DNA of 64,000 nucleotides from the NCBI RefSeq assembly GCF_001672775.1, contig NZ_LZKJ01000125.1, positions 55,006 through 119,005 of the forward strand, given 5' to 3'. Below the pieces are notes generated by a model that was given only the letters and a program-made list of their open reading frames with translations, was not told where the DNA came from and did no database searches. Positions 20,755 through 30,741 of the stretch are shown piece after piece. How positions within the stretch are numbered: position 1 is the first letter of the stretch; each line of letters begins with the position of its first letter. The DNA comes from Mycobacterium kyorinense (GTDB taxonomy: Bacteria > Actinomycetota > Actinomycetes > Mycobacteriales > Mycobacteriaceae). The position numbers and the translations under genes are program-made.

Positions 20755-21109
20755 GCAGCGTCCTTCCTATGAGTTCGCGGCGTTCATCGCGGGTCGAACG
20801 CTCGGTCAAGGTCGGGCTCACTCGAAGGTAGCCCGCGGTCACCAGATCTCCGACCAGGACGCGCGCCACGCCCAGCGGCAGATTCAGCCGGGCCGAGATT
20901 TCGGCAACGGAGGGGCTTTTGGTGCACAGCTGGACGATTCTTCCTCTCATGTCGTCGGTCGGCCATTTGTGGAACAGCGCCGACTCCAACGTCTGCACCG
21001 GCGCTTCCAGCGGAAGGTCGACGGTGGTGTCGGTCCGTCCGGCCGTCAGCGTGTAGGGGCGGACCAGGCTCGCCTCAGGTCGCGGTGGCGGCGGCTCGCG
21101 TCTGTCCAT
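20735..21109 (-). CDS. DUF742 winged-helix protein of the roadblock conservon
   Basis: A 124-residue DUF742 protein (Rv3363c-like). The family marks are SLVRPYTLTAGRT near residue 15 and a winged-helix-like segment IVQLCTKSPSVAEISARLNLPLGVARVLVGDLVTAGYL. It is part of the actinobacterial conservon kinase/roadblock/DUF742/GTPase, which behaves like a heterotrimeric G-protein-coupled sensor module. The individual role of DUF742 is not established; DNA binding has been suggested from the fold. It starts six bases after the roadblock stop and overlaps the GTPase start. Confidence 0.92.
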   Translation of the reverse strand: MDRREPPPPRPEASLVRPYTLTAGRTDTTVDLPLEAPVQTLESALFHKWPTDDMRGRIVQLCTKSPSVAEISARLNLPLGVARVLVGDLVTAGYLRVSPTLTERSTRDERRELIGRTLRGLRAL

Positions 21110-21115
21110 GGCGGC

Positions 21116-21529
21116 TCACGAGTGCTGGATGGGTTGGGCGCGTCTCGACGACTGGACGACGCCGCCCACCCGTTCCACGAGCACGGCCATCTCGTATCCG
21201 ATCTGGCCGATGTCACACGACGTCGACGCCAACGTGGCCAGATGCGAGCCGTCACCGACGCGCATCAACAACAGGTAGCCGTTCTGCATCTCCACCACCG
21301 ACTGCAGCACTGCCCCGCCGTCGAACAGCTGCGCGGCGCCGGTGGCCAGGCTGGCCAGCCCGGACGACACCGCGGCCAGTTGATCCGCCCGGTCGGTCGG
21401 CAGGTGCTCGCTGGCAGCCATCAGCAGTCCGTCGACGGATACCAGAATCGCGTGCGACACTCCGGGCACCTCGCGGGCGAAGTTCGATACCAGCCAATCC
21501 AGCGAGTTGCCGTACGCCTGGTTGGTCAT
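21116..21529 (-). CDS. Roadblock/LC7 domain protein of the conservon
   Basis: A 137-residue roadblock/LC7 protein (Rv3364c-like). The domain begins [31 protein letters not shown] and ends in [19 protein letters not shown]. Such proteins regulate small GTPases of the MglA type and are expected to act with the GTPase encoded two genes downstream. The M. tuberculosis protein has been reported to interact with host cathepsin G. Its ATG overlaps the kinase stop as ATGA, so it is translated in step with the kinase. The segment after residue 120 ([16 protein letters not shown]) is a variable tail. Confidence 0.93.
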   Translation of the reverse strand: MTNQAYGNSLDWLVSNFAREVPGVSHAILVSVDGLLMAASEHLPTDRADQLAAVSSGLASLATGAAQLFDGGAVLQSVVEMQNGYLLLMRVGDGSHLATLASTSCDIGQIGYEMAVLVERVGGVVQSSRRAQPIQHS

Positions 21530-24333
21530 TCGTGATCGGGTCCTTGATGTGTCTCGCGGGCGTGCGACCGTCCGGCGCGCACACCGCCGAAGTGGCTGCT
21601 GATGGAAGCGCGGATCGCGTCCGGGTTTCGCGCCGGAGCTTGATGCCGGCCGGAACCAAATCCGCCGTTCGATGCTACCGCGTCGGCTTCGTCGGCCCGA
21701 TGCTGCGCGACGCCGTTGACCCGGTCCCCGCGGTCGGGGGGCGCCTCGACGGCCGCGCCGGGCACTAAACGCGCACCGGGTTCACGCACCGGCAGCCCCT
21801 GCTCGGTGTGGTCCTGGACGGGTACGTTCTCGGCCTCGGCGGCCACCGACCAGCCACGGTCCCACACCGATTTCCAGTCCAGGTCTGCGCTGCGCGCCAA
21901 CTCGTGCGGATCGACGAGCCACTCGGAGAGCATCCGCTGATAGATCAGGTCCTCGGGCGCCTCCGGTGCCTGGTTGGCGCGGCCCGGCGACGCGGCGACA
22001 TCCGGCGGCCAGTCGTCGTGCGGCTCCTCGACATCGGGCTCCGACATGGCCCGTGCTCGCGAGGAGAAGAACGAAGAGGTATTCGAAAACGGTTGCGGCG
22101 CAGACGGCCCGACCGGCTCCTGGCGCTCGGTCTGACGCCAGGGTTCCGGCAGTTCGCGTCGGCCCGGTCGATCGTCCTGCTCGGGCGGGCCGGGCGGCGC
22201 TCCGGTGATGCCGCTGGACCCGGGGGTGCGCCGCGGCAACAGGCCAAACGGTGAGTCGGGCGAATGCGACCCGTTGCGCTCCGCCGGTTGGGCCGCCGCG
22301 GCGAATTCGGCGGTTTCGGCGTAGTCGGGCGCCGGGACGGCGTCGTCGACAGTGCGCGGCGGCGGCACAGCAGATACCGGCTCGCCATACTGCTCGGCGT
22401 CGGCCAGCACCGATGTCGGCAGGTACAGCTCGGCGGTGGTGCCCGAACGGCGGTCGTCGCGGGAGGGGCCGCGCAGCCGCACCCGGATGCCGTGCCGGCC
22501 GGCCAGCCGGCCCACGACGAACAGACCCATGTGGCGGGCATTGTCGGGGGTGACCTCGCCCCCGGCGCGCAACCGCATGTTGGCGATGCGCCGGTCGGCG
22601 TCGGTCATGCCCAGCCCAGCGTCGACGATCTCGAGGTGGACTCCGCCGTCGTTGCGGCGTGCGGCGGTCACCCGGACCGGTGCGGTCGGCGGCGAGTAGC
22701 GCAGCGCGTTGTCGATCAGCTCCGCGAGCAGATGGATGACGTCGCCGGCGGCGACGCCGGCGATGGCGCACTCGGGCACCGTCGGGGTCTCCACCCGGCG
22801 GTAGTCCTCGACCTCGGAGGTGGCCGCGTTGATCACCGTCGCCAGCGGCACCGGCTCGCGCTGATCGCCCCGCGAGCTTTGGGCGCCGGCCAGCACCAGC
22901 AGGTTGGCTCCGTTGCGGCGCATCCGGGCGGCCAGGTGGTCCAGCCGGAAGAGACTCTCGAGACGATCGGGATTGTCCTCGTTGCGCTCCAGCCGGTCGA
23001 TCAGTGAGAGCTGCTGGTCGACCAGCGAGCGGTTGCGTCGGGACATGGTCTCGAACATGTCGTTGACCAGCAGCCGTAACCGCGCCTCGTCACCGGCCAG
23101 CAGCAACGCCTGGGTATGCAGTTCGTCGACGGCGTGCGCGACCTGTCCGATCTCCTCGGTGGTGTAGACCGGCAGTGGCTCGGGGGCGCGCTCGTCGCCG
23201 GCCCGTACCCGGGCGATTTCACGTTCGAGGTCCTCGTGGGCGACCTTCAGCGCGCCGTCGCGCAACACCCGCAGCGGGGCGATCAGCGAGCGCGCCACCA
23301 GCAGCACGATCACCAGTGCGGCCACGATGGCTGCCAGCACCAGCACGGTGTCGCGGATCGCAGCGTCGCGGCGATCGTTGGCCCGATCCTCCACCGACTT
23401 GGTCACCGTGGCGGTGGTGTCTTTGATCAGCTCCGCGGCGATCGAGTCGGTGGTCTGGATCGACCGCAGCAGCGCCGGGTTGTCGACCAGCAGGCTGGAC
23501 GGGTCGGACATAATCGCCATCCGGGTCACCATCTGCTGCTGCAGCTTCTTGGCGTCCGGTGACCCGACGCCGAGCACCTCGGCCATCCCGAACAGCGTCG
23601 ACGGCTCGGTGCCGGCCAACGTGATCATCGAGGTGCGCAGCTCCGGCTCGGGCAGATCCCCGCCACGGGTGACCAGCAGCTGCTGCATCATCATTTGGCC
23701 GCGGGCCCCGATCGCGCGGCTCAGGCCTTGCGCACCGGCCCGGATCTTCTCGTTGTCGACGCGTACCGACCCGTCCACGGCATTCTCGGCCGTCAGCAGG
23801 ATCGGTGCATACGTGGTCACCCGCTCTCGCAAGCCGATGCTGTTCGATGCCACCCGGTCCAATAACGCCTGCCCGCCGTTGAGCATGGTGTTGACGCCGG
23901 CTCGAACGTCGGGCGCGGCGTCGGTGTCGGCCAACCGCGCCTGCAGTTCGTGTTTGCGCGCCTCGTAGTTCTTCTTGGCGCCCTCGACATCGCCCCCGGT
24001 GGAGGTGGCCAGCAACGCCACGTCGAGTGCCGACATGTATTTGGTGATGGCCGGCACGACTTCGGCGCGGTCGGCGGCGCGGCGCAGATCCTTCGCGTCG
24101 GTCATGGCGCCGGCGATCCGCAATCCGCCGAACACCATCGCGAGCGCCAGCGGCACCACGACGATCGCGACGACTTTCCAACGGACCGGCCAATTGCGCA
24201 GCGACCATGTCGGCGGTCGTTGCGACGCAGCGACTTCCGCGCTTGGGGTTTCTGGATCAGCCGGCTCGACCACTTCGGCCGGGCGGGCGAACATGGGGCC
24301 CGAACCACGGCTGTGTGTTCGCGCGTCGTTCAT
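21526..24333 (-). CDS. Nitrate/nitrite-sensor (NIT) domain histidine-kinase-like protein
   Basis: A 935-residue membrane sensor (Rv3365c-like, somewhat longer than the 876 recalled there). After a 50-residue cytoplasmic arm come TM1 ([17 protein letters not shown]), an extracytoplasmic NIT domain to about 325, TM2 ([17 protein letters not shown]), and a HAMP linker. Next are a dimerisation segment ([20 protein letters not shown]) and a HATPase domain ([16 protein letters not shown], and [16 protein letters not shown]). The usual phospho-acceptor His is in RLDHLAAR. The last 250 residues are Pro-rich and unstructured. It is the first gene of the conservon; no response regulator follows, so signal output is presumably through the roadblock/GTPase partners. 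174 nt of promoter space precede it. Confidence 0.92.
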   Translation of the reverse strand: MNDARTHSRGSGPMFARPAEVVEPADPETPSAEVAASQRPPTWSLRNWPVRWKVVAIVVVPLALAMVFGGLRIAGAMTDAKDLRRAADRAEVVPAITKYMSALDVALLATSTGGDVEGAKKNYEARKHELQARLADTDAAPDVRAGVNTMLNGGQALLDRVASNSIGLRERVTTYAPILLTAENAVDGSVRVDNEKIRAGAQGLSRAIGARGQMMMQQLLVTRGGDLPEPELRTSMITLAGTEPSTLFGMAEVLGVGSPDAKKLQQQMVTRMAIMSDPSSLLVDNPALLRSIQTTDSIAAELIKDTTATVTKSVEDRANDRRDAAIRDTVLVLAAIVAALVIVLLVARSLIAPLRVLRDGALKVAHEDLEREIARVRAGDERAPEPLPVYTTEEIGQVAHAVDELHTQALLLAGDEARLRLLVNDMFETMSRRNRSLVDQQLSLIDRLERNEDNPDRLESLFRLDHLAARMRRNGANLLVLAGAQSSRGDQREPVPLATVINAATSEVEDYRRVETPTVPECAIAGVAAGDVIHLLAELIDNALRYSPPTAPVRVTAARRNDGGVHLEIVDAGLGMTDADRRIANMRLRAGGEVTPDNARHMGLFVVGRLAGRHGIRVRLRGPSRDDRRSGTTAELYLPTSVLADAEQYGEPVSAVPPPRTVDDAVPAPDYAETAEFAAAAQPAERNGSHSPDSPFGLLPRRTPGSSGITGAPPGPPEQDDRPGRRELPEPWRQTERQEPVGPSAPQPFSNTSSFFSSRARAMSEPDVEEPHDDWPPDVAASPGRANQAPEAPEDLIYQRMLSEWLVDPHELARSADLDWKSVWDRGWSVAAEAENVPVQDHTEQGLPVREPGARLVPGAAVEAPPDRGDRVNGVAQHRADEADAVASNGGFGSGRHQAPARNPDAIRASISSHFGGVRAGRSHARETHQGPDHE

Positions 24334-24507
24334 AGGACTTCCTGCTCAATTGCACCCGCCCAGGCAGACGGGCGAGCGATATATACGCCTGGCAATCCGA
24401 CGAGTATGACAGCCTGCGGCCACGGTGACCATAATTCTTACTGAACAGACAGAGTTCGCGACCCCGTGCCGGACTGCCGAAACGATAGCTGAGCAAACCG
24501 GCAAGGC

Positions 24508-25113
24508 CTACGCCGGCCGAAGGATCGCGACGAGGAATTCGGAGTCGTCGGTGAACGGTCGCAGATCCCAGGTGGACAACAGCAGATCGTGGGCGAACCC
24601 GGCGTCGGCGACGTGGTCGAGGAACTCCGCGAACTCGTAGTCGCGGCCGGCGCCGAAGCCGATCACCGCTCGACCGCCGGCCCTCAGGTGGGCGCGCAGC
24701 CGGCCCAGCACTTGGACGCGGGTGCTCGGGGCAAGGAAGGTCATGACATTGCCCGCCGACACGATGAGGTCGAACGGTTCGGTGATGCCGCGCGCGGGCA
24801 AGTCGAGTTCGGCGAGGTCGCCGACGAGCCAGCGTGATCCGGGATGGTCCTGCTCGGCCGCCTCGATCAGCGTGGGGTCGACGTCGACGCCGACCACCTG
24901 GTGACCGGCCGCGGCCAGATACCCGCCCAGCCGGCCCGGGCCGCAGCCGGCGTCGAGGATGCGGGCCCCGCGGGGCGCCATCGCGTCCACCAGCCGAGCC
25001 TCGCCGACCAGATCCTCGCCGGCGCGCGCCATGGCGCGGAAGCGCTCGATGTACCAGTGCGAATGGCCGGGATCGGCCGCGACCCTCTGCATCCAGATGC
25101 TCTGCTCGACCAT
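24508..25113 (-). CDS. SAM-dependent methyltransferase
   Basis: A 201-residue class I methyltransferase. Motif I is ILDAGCGPGRLGGYLA near residue 51 and the strand-2 acid is VGVDVDPTLIEAAEQ. Motif II is WLVGDLAELDLP, then DLIVSAGNVMTFL and HLRAGGRAVIGFGAGRDYEF. The open frame extends upstream to 25665, but that part is antisense to trmL, and the family N-terminus begins at ATG 25113 (MVEQSIWMQRVAADPGHSHW). No Shine-Dalgarno is visible, so the mRNA may be leaderless. It is divergent from trmL (75 nt between starts). Substrate unknown. Confidence 0.85.
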   Translation of the reverse strand: MVEQSIWMQRVAADPGHSHWYIERFRAMARAGEDLVGEARLVDAMAPRGARILDAGCGPGRLGGYLAAAGHQVVGVDVDPTLIEAAEQDHPGSRWLVGDLAELDLPARGITEPFDLIVSAGNVMTFLAPSTRVQVLGRLRAHLRAGGRAVIGFGAGRDYEFAEFLDHVADAGFAHDLLLSTWDLRPFTDDSEFLVAILRPA

Positions 25114-25188
25114 AGGAGCAATTATCCCCGGAGCAGACGGCGCCTCCGTAGCTGGCGAGCACCCGTGTACAGGGGAGGATGGCGAGTT

Positions 25189-25650
25189 GTGTTCAAGATG
25201 CTGTTCTACTCGCCCCGGATTGCGCCCAATACCGGTAACGCGATCCGGACTGCGGCGGCCACCGGCTGTGAGCTGCATTTGGTCGAGCCGTTGGGCTTCG
25301 ACCTGTCCGAACCCAAGTTGCGTCGCGCCGGGCTGGACTACCACGACCTGGCGTCGGTCACCGTGCACCCCTCGCTGGAGGCCGCGTGGCAGACGTTGTC
25401 GGCGGGGCGGGTCTTCGCGTTCACCGCGCATGCGACGACGCTGTTCACCGAGGTGAGCTATCAGCCCGGCGATGTGTTGATGTTCGGGCCGGAGCCCACC
25501 GGGCTGGACGCGGCCACTCTGGCCGATGCGCACATCACCGACGCGGTCCGCATCCCGATGCTGAGCGGGCGACGGTCGCTGAACCTGTCCAACGCCGCGG
25601 CGGTGGCGGTGTACGAAGCGTGGCGCCAGCAGGGGTTCAGCGGTTCTTGA
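25189..25650 (+). CDS. trmL: tRNA (cytidine/uridine-2'-O-)-methyltransferase, TrmL/SpoU type
   Basis: A 153-residue SPOUT methyltransferase that is expected to 2'-O-methylate the wobble base of tRNA-Leu. The start is GTG 25189 with GGGGAGGA upstream. The three SpoU motifs are visible: PRIAPNTGNAIRTAAATG at the N-terminus with catalytic Asn and Arg, LMFGPEPTGL in the middle, and IPMLSGRRSLNLSNAAAVAVYEA at the C-terminus, which forms the knot and SAM pocket. It corresponds to Rv3366 (spoU). A longer frame upstream to 24844 is antisense to the methyltransferase and is not expected to be translated. Confidence 0.93.
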   Translation: MFKMLFYSPRIAPNTGNAIRTAAATGCELHLVEPLGFDLSEPKLRRAGLDYHDLASVTVHPSLEAAWQTLSAGRVFAFTAHATTLFTEVSYQPGDVLMFGPEPTGLDAATLADAHITDAVRIPMLSGRRSLNLSNAAAVAVYEAWRQQGFSGS

Positions 25651-25719
25651 CCGCCGAGTGGCCACTTAATGCACGCGAATCGCCTCGAACCGTGGCATAA
25701 CTGGCATTCGGCGAAGGCA

Positions 25720-26361
25720 TTACCAGCTGTTCCAGTGGGTGACGGTCTCGGCGGGCAACCGCTTGGCGGGTTTGAAGTCGGTGCCCTTGGTGTAGGCGAT
25801 CGGGAACAGCCCGCCCTGGCTGTATTTGTCGAACGGAATGCCGAGCAGGTCGGCGGCCTGCTTCTCGCCGTCGCCGAGCAGGTGCAGTGTCGTCCACGCC
25901 GAGCCCAGGCCGCGGGAGCGCAACGCCAGCATCAGGCTCCACACCGCCGGCAGCAGCGATCCCCAGAACGACGCGCTCATCCCGGCCGGCGCCCCGTCCG
26001 GGCGGCCCTCCAGGCACGGGATCAGCATTACCGGCACCTCGTGGAAGTGCTCGTTGAGATATTTGGCCGAGCTGTAGACGTGGGGTCGGCGTTCGTCGCG
26101 GCTGTCGCCGTACTCCGGCTTGGGCTGGTCGAGGTACGGAGTGGCGTTGGCGCGGTAGATATCGGCCAGCGCCTTCTTCTTGTCGGCGTCTTCGACGAAC
26201 ACCCACTGCCAGCCCTGCGCGTTGGAGCCGGTGGGCGCCTGCAGCGCCAACTCCAGGCATTCGTTGAGCACGTCGCGGGACACCGGCTTGTCCAAGTCGA
26301 GGCGCTTGCGCACCGATCGGGTGGTGGTGAGTACTTCGTCGAACGACAGATTCAAGGTCAT
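25720..26361 (-). CDS. Nitroreductase family protein
   Basis: A 213-residue FMN-dependent nitroreductase (Rv3368c-like). The family N-terminus is VLTTTRSVRKRLD with the FMN-phosphate arginines. ALQAPTGSNAQGWQWVFV provides the next FMN contact, and LALRSRGLGSAWTTLHL with GIPFDKYSQGGLFPIAYTKG forms the C-terminal half. Members reduce nitro groups, quinones or enones with NAD(P)H; the native substrate is unknown. ATG at 26361. It is followed by 69 nt before the trmL stop on the opposite strand, with nothing recognised in that gap. The dnaE2 terminator hairpin lies just upstream of its start. Confidence 0.92.
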   Translation of the reverse strand: MTLNLSFDEVLTTTRSVRKRLDLDKPVSRDVLNECLELALQAPTGSNAQGWQWVFVEDADKKKALADIYRANATPYLDQPKPEYGDSRDERRPHVYSSAKYLNEHFHEVPVMLIPCLEGRPDGAPAGMSASFWGSLLPAVWSLMLALRSRGLGSAWTTLHLLGDGEKQAADLLGIPFDKYSQGGLFPIAYTKGTDFKPAKRLPAETVTHWNSW

Positions 26362-26382
26362 GTGTGGAGGTTATCCCCCTGG

Positions 26383-26446
26383 GCGCGAGCGTGCGTGTCC
26401 CCGGACGACACGCCGGGTCTATAACCGGTTTTACGCACGCTCGCGC
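26383..26446 (-). terminator. Inverted repeat after dnaE2
   Basis: Perfect 14-nt arms GCGCGAGCGTGCGT and ACGCACGCTCGCGC frame a 36-nt loop between the dnaE2 stop and the nitroreductase start. There is no T-tract. It probably ends the dnaE2 transcript; it also covers the nitroreductase promoter region, so a regulatory role there cannot be excluded. The arm and loop (GAGCGTGCGTGTccCCGG) resemble the element near 63840, suggesting a dispersed intergenic palindrome. Confidence 0.5.
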
Positions 26447-26464
26447 ACGAACTCGCGCGGAACA

Positions 26465-29400
26465 TCAGCGGAAGTCGCGGGACTTCGAGCCCATTCTCAA
26501 GGTCAGCTCGGCCAACCGCTCGGCGACGACAGTGACTGCGCCGCTGGCGTTTTGGACCTGGCCGCGGACCACCAGCGCCGACGCTGTCTGCGCCAGCTTG
26601 CGGTGTCGCGCCCACACTCCTGGCGTGCAGAGCACGTTGACCATCCCGGTCTCGTCTTCGAGGTTGAGAAACGTCACTCCCTGGGCGGTCCCCGGCCGTT
26701 GCCGATGAGTCACCGCGCCGGCGATCAACACCCGATCGCCGTCGGGCACCGACAACAATGCCTCGGCGGGCAGCACCCCCATCGCATCCAGATCCGCGCG
26801 CAGAAACTGGGTCGGATAGCTGTCCGGGGAAATGCCGGTCGCCCACACGTCGGCGGCGGCCAGCTCCAGCTCGCTCATCCCCGGCAACGCCGGGATGTGC
26901 GACGACGAGCCCACTCCGGGCAGGCGGTCTGGGCGTTGGGTGGCGGCCGCCCCCGCCGCCCACAGCGCCTCCCGTCGGGAGAGCTCGAAGCAACTCAGCG
27001 CTCCGGCAGTGGCCAACGCTTCGGTCTGCGGCACGCTCAACTGCACACGCATCGTCAAATCCAGCAGAGAAGTAAACGGGCCGTTGGCTTTTCGTTCCTC
27101 CACCAGTTGCTCGGCCAGATCGTCGCCGATATGACGCACACTGCCCAGCCCCAGCCGCACCTGCATCCCGGCGTTCTCCAGGGTGGCGTACGCGAGGCTG
27201 GCGTTGACGTCGGGCCCGTGCACGATCACCCCGTGCCGGCGGGCGTCGGCCACCAGCGACTGCGGCGAATAGAAGCCCATCGGCTGGGCACGCAGCAACG
27301 CTGCACAAAACGCCGCCGGATGGTGCAGCTTGAACCACGACGAGTAGAACACCAGCGACGCGAAACTCAGCGCATGGCTTTCCGGGAAGCCGAAGTTGGC
27401 GAACGCTTCCAGCTTTTCGTACACCCGCTCGATCACATCGTCGGGGGCGCCGTGTAGCTGACGCATGCCGTCGTAGAACCGGCCACGCAGCCGTCGCATC
27501 CGCTCGGCTGAGCGCTTGGACCCCATGGCCCGCCGCAACTGGTCGGCCTCGGCCGCCGAAAACCCGGCGCAGTCGACCGCGAGCTGCATCAGCTGTTCCT
27601 GAAACAACGGTACGCCAAGGGTTTTCCGCAGCGCGGATTCCATCGACGGGTGGTCGTAGACAGTCGGGTCGACGCCATTGCGTCGCCGGATGTAGGGATG
27701 CACCGAGCCGCCCTGGATGGGCCCGGGACGGATCAGCGCAACCTCGACCACCAGGTCATAGAATTTGCGTGGTCGTAGACGCGGCAGGGTGGCCATCTGG
27801 GCTCGCGACTCCACCTGGAATACCCCGACCGAATCGGCGCGGGCCAGCATCTCATAGACCGCCGGTTCGGAGAGGTCCAGCTTGGCCAGGTCCACCTCGA
27901 TGCTCTTGTGTTCGGCCACCAAGTCGACGGCATAGTGCAGCGCTGAGAGCATGCCCAGCCCGAGCAGATCGAATTTCACCAAACCGATTGCTGCACAGTC
28001 ATCTTTGTCCCACTGCAGCACACTGCGGTTTTCCATCCGCGCCCATTCCACCGGGCACACGTCGGCGATCGGGCGGTCACAGATCACCATGCCGCCGGAG
28101 TGGATGCCCATATGCCGCGGCAAGTTCTGGATTTGCGTCGCCAGGTCGATCACCTGCTCGGGGATGCCGTCGACGTCGGGACAGTTGGCCAGCCCGTTCC
28201 ATGTGCTGATCTGTTTGCTCCACGCGTCCTGCTGCCCCTGCGAGAACCCCAGCGCACGGGCCATGTCCCGCACCGCAATCCGCCCGCGGTAGGTGATGAC
28301 GTTGGCGACTTGGGCGGCATAGTCGCGACCGTATTGGTCATAGACGTACTGGATGACCTTTTCCCGCTGGTCCGACTCGATGTCGATGTCGATGTCGGGC
28401 GGGCCGTCGCGAACCGGCGACAAGAAGCGTTCGAACAGCAGCTCGTTGGCCACTGGATCGACCGCGGTGACCCCGAGCGCAAAACAGACCGCGGAGTTGG
28501 CCGCCGATCCCCTGCCCTGACACAGGATGTTGTTCTTCCGGCAGAACCGGGTGATGTCATGGACCACCAAAAAATAGCCCGGAAACTTCAGCTGCTCTAT
28601 GACATTCAGTTCATGGTCGATCTGTGCGTAGGCCTTCGGCGCCTGCTCGGGGGGGCCGTAGCGGTCACCGGCACCGGTCATCGTCAACTCGCGCAGCCAG
28701 CTGTCTTCGGTATGGCCGGCCGGCACGTCGAACGGCGGCAGCTGGGGAGCGATCAACGCCAGCCCGAAGGCGCACTGCTCGCCAAGCTCGGCCGCGGCGG
28801 TCACCGCGCCGGGACACCAGGCAAACAGCCGGGCCATCTCCTCTCCGGAGCGCAGGTGCGAGCCGCCCAGCGGGGCCAGCCAGCCGGCGGCCTCGTCCAG
28901 GGACTGGCGGGCCCGTATCGCGCCCATGGCCATCGCCAGTCGACTTCGCGAGGGCGCAGCGAAGTGTGCGCCGGTGGTGGCGACGACGCCGAGCCCGAAT
29001 CGAGTTGCCAGCTCGGCTAATTCGGCGTTGCGCTGGTCGTCGCATGGCTGGCCGTGATGGGTTAGTTCGACGCTGACTCGCTCGGCGCCGAATCGGTCCA
29101 CCAACTCGGCCAACGCCACCGCCGCCGCCTCCGGGCCTCCGCTACAAAGCGCTTGCCGGACATGGCCTTTACGGCAGCCGGTCAGAATGTGCCAATGCCC
29201 GCCCGCTGCCTCGGACAGCGCATCGAAATCAAAGCGCGGCTTACCTTTTTCACCGCCGGCCAGGTGCGCGGCGGCCAGCTGCCGGGACAGCCGTCGATAG
29301 CCTTCGGCACCGCGGGCCAACACCAGCAGGTGCGGACCGGGCGGGTCGGGCTCGTCGGTGCGGGCGCCGGACGCCAAAGACAGTTCGGCGCCGAAGACGG

Positions 29401-29776
29401 TTGCCATGTCCAGTTCCGCGGCGGCTTCGGCGAACCGCACCGCGCCGTACAGACCGTTGTGATCAGTCAGCGCGATAGCGCGTAGATCCAGTCGCACGGC
29501 CTCTTCGACCAACTCCTCCGGCGTGCCGGCCCCGTCGAGAAAGCTGAACGCCGAATGCGCGTGCAACTCGGCATAGGCGACCGACGAACGAATTGCCCGG
29601 TTACCCTCCGGCGGCTGATAGCTTCCACGCTTGCGCGATCGGGGGCCGTCGTCGGGCGGCGCAGCCGCAAGGGACCCGCCGCGCTCGGCTTCGCCGCGCT
29701 TGCGATCGCCGCGGGGCTTGCCGTCGAGCACCCGCTCCATCTCCGCCCAGGTCGGCGGGCCATTGCCCCAGCCCAC
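26465..29776 (-). CDS. dnaE2: Error-prone DNA polymerase III alpha subunit
   Basis: A 1103-residue C-family polymerase for damage-induced mutagenesis. The N-terminal PHP domain begins YAELHAHSAFSFLDGAGTPEE. The catalytic aspartates are in PPDIDIDIESDQREKVI. Other landmarks are CQGRGSAANSAVCFALG, MGIHSGGMVI, GVPLFQEQLMQLAVDCAGFS, FGFPESHALSFASLVFYSSW, and a C-terminal OB domain (GTAQGVTFLNLEDETGMVNV). The GTG at 29776 gives VGWGNGPPTWAEMERV, the mycobacterial DnaE2 N-terminus, and lies 12 nt from a LexA box. The same frame is open to 30733, but that part is antisense to the stress-protein gene. It works with ImuA' and ImuB, encoded 12 kb away. Confidence 0.96.
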   Translation of the reverse strand: MGWGNGPPTWAEMERVLDGKPRGDRKRGEAERGGSLAAAPPDDGPRSRKRGSYQPPEGNRAIRSSVAYAELHAHSAFSFLDGAGTPEELVEEAVRLDLRAIALTDHNGLYGAVRFAEAAAELDMATVFGAELSLASGARTDEPDPPGPHLLVLARGAEGYRRLSRQLAAAHLAGGEKGKPRFDFDALSEAAGGHWHILTGCRKGHVRQALCSGGPEAAAVALAELVDRFGAERVSVELTHHGQPCDDQRNAELAELATRFGLGVVATTGAHFAAPSRSRLAMAMGAIRARQSLDEAAGWLAPLGGSHLRSGEEMARLFAWCPGAVTAAAELGEQCAFGLALIAPQLPPFDVPAGHTEDSWLRELTMTGAGDRYGPPEQAPKAYAQIDHELNVIEQLKFPGYFLVVHDITRFCRKNNILCQGRGSAANSAVCFALGVTAVDPVANELLFERFLSPVRDGPPDIDIDIESDQREKVIQYVYDQYGRDYAAQVANVITYRGRIAVRDMARALGFSQGQQDAWSKQISTWNGLANCPDVDGIPEQVIDLATQIQNLPRHMGIHSGGMVICDRPIADVCPVEWARMENRSVLQWDKDDCAAIGLVKFDLLGLGMLSALHYAVDLVAEHKSIEVDLAKLDLSEPAVYEMLARADSVGVFQVESRAQMATLPRLRPRKFYDLVVEVALIRPGPIQGGSVHPYIRRRNGVDPTVYDHPSMESALRKTLGVPLFQEQLMQLAVDCAGFSAAEADQLRRAMGSKRSAERMRRLRGRFYDGMRQLHGAPDDVIERVYEKLEAFANFGFPESHALSFASLVFYSSWFKLHHPAAFCAALLRAQPMGFYSPQSLVADARRHGVIVHGPDVNASLAYATLENAGMQVRLGLGSVRHIGDDLAEQLVEERKANGPFTSLLDLTMRVQLSVPQTEALATAGALSCFELSRREALWAAGAAATQRPDRLPGVGSSSHIPALPGMSELELAAADVWATGISPDSYPTQFLRADLDAMGVLPAEALLSVPDGDRVLIAGAVTHRQRPGTAQGVTFLNLEDETGMVNVLCTPGVWARHRKLAQTASALVVRGQVQNASGAVTVVAERLAELTLRMGSKSRDFR

Positions 29777-29788
29777 CCGGCCAGTGTA

Positions 29789-29804
29789 TCGAATATATGT
29801 TCGA
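29789..29804 (-). promoter_or_regulatory. LexA (SOS) box of dnaE2
   Basis: The sequence TCGAATATATGTTCGA fits the mycobacterial LexA site TCGAAC-N4-GTTCGA with one mismatch. It ends 12 nt before the dnaE2 GTG, so the promoter is compact and the transcript short-leadered or leaderless. Induction after DNA damage is expected. Confidence 0.9.
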
Positions 29805-29814
29805 AGTGAATTGG

Positions 29815-30690
29815 CTATGCCCCCCGGGCCACGATCACCGGCGTACGTGCCGCCTGCACGACGGCCACGCTGACCGAACCCAACAACATGCCCGCGAAGC
29901 CGCCCCGACCGTGGCTGCCGACGACGACCAGCTGGGCGGAACGTGATTGCTCGATCAACTGGTCGGCGGGCCGGTCGCTCACCACCACGCGGCGCACCGT
30001 GACTTCGGGATAGCGCTCTTGCCAGCCCGTCAGCGCCTCGGCAAGTACCCGCTCGCCTTCCGACTGCATGGTGGCGAGGTCGATACCGGCGAACTCGAAG
30101 ACGTTGGCGTCGTGCCAGGCGTACACGGCGACAAGCTCGACGCCGCGCAACGCCGCCTCCTCGAAGGCCACCGCCGTCGCCGCCTCGGAGACCCGGGAAC
30201 CGTCGACACCGACGACCACCGGGGCGTCGGCGGGGTGCGCCGAGGGTTCTTCGTCGTGAATGACCGCCACCGGGCAGCGCGCGTGCCGGACGAGGTTGGA
30301 ACTGACCGAGCCCAGCAGGCTGCGCCGCAACCATCCGTGGCCGCGGCATCCCACCACCACCATCGCGGCTTCCTTCGTCAAGTCCACCAGGGTGGGAACG
30401 GTTGAGCCGACTATGGATTCCGTGCCGACGTGGGCCAGCCCGGCCCGCTGGGCGAGCGTCAAGGCTTCTTGCAGATGGCGTTGCCCCTGCTCCTCTTGCC
30501 ATTCCATGTACCCGGGCGGCATCGGGGTCTCCGGAAAGGTCATCACCACGGGCGGGGCGAGCACATGGACCAACGTCAGCGAAACGCCACGCATGAGTGC
30601 ATCGCGTGCCGCCCAATTCACCGCGACTTTCGACGACGGTGATCCGTCCACACCGACCAGAATTCCGTTGTGCGATACCGGGGCCGACAT
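29815..30690 (-). CDS. Universal stress protein with two USP domains
   Basis: A 291-residue tandem universal stress protein like the M. tuberculosis Rv2623/Rv2005c group. Each half has a nucleotide-binding fold: [11 protein letters not shown] and [11 protein letters not shown] open them, and the ATP motif G-2x-G-9x-G(S) is seen as [19 protein letters not shown] and [19 protein letters not shown]. Such proteins bind ATP and are induced in hypoxia or dormancy. The start is ATG 30690 with GAGGAGG eight bases upstream; a GTG at 30705 would place that ribosome binding site inside the gene. Its stop is 10 nt from the dnaE2 LexA box on the same strand, so stress-protein read-through into dnaE2 is possible. 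Confidence 0.93.
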   Translation of the reverse strand: MSAPVSHNGILVGVDGSPSSKVAVNWAARDALMRGVSLTLVHVLAPPVVMTFPETPMPPGYMEWQEEQGQRHLQEALTLAQRAGLAHVGTESIVGSTVPTLVDLTKEAAMVVVGCRGHGWLRRSLLGSVSSNLVRHARCPVAVIHDEEPSAHPADAPVVVGVDGSRVSEAATAVAFEEAALRGVELVAVYAWHDANVFEFAGIDLATMQSEGERVLAEALTGWQERYPEVTVRRVVVSDRPADQLIEQSRSAQLVVVGSHGRGGFAGMLLGSVSVAVVQAARTPVIVARGA

Positions 30691-30741
30691 GATGCTCCTC
30701 CTCACCTGCTACCACGCTAATTCGGCGGCGCACCTAATGTC

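Noticed and set aside
24508..25665. 385-codon version of the methyltransferase
   Set aside because: The added N-terminal part is antisense to trmL and has no family similarity; the methyltransferase fold begins at 25113.
26465..30733. 1422-codon version of DnaE2
   Set aside because: The extra 300 codons overlap the universal stress protein on the same strand in another frame and lie upstream of the LexA box; DnaE2 begins at 29776.
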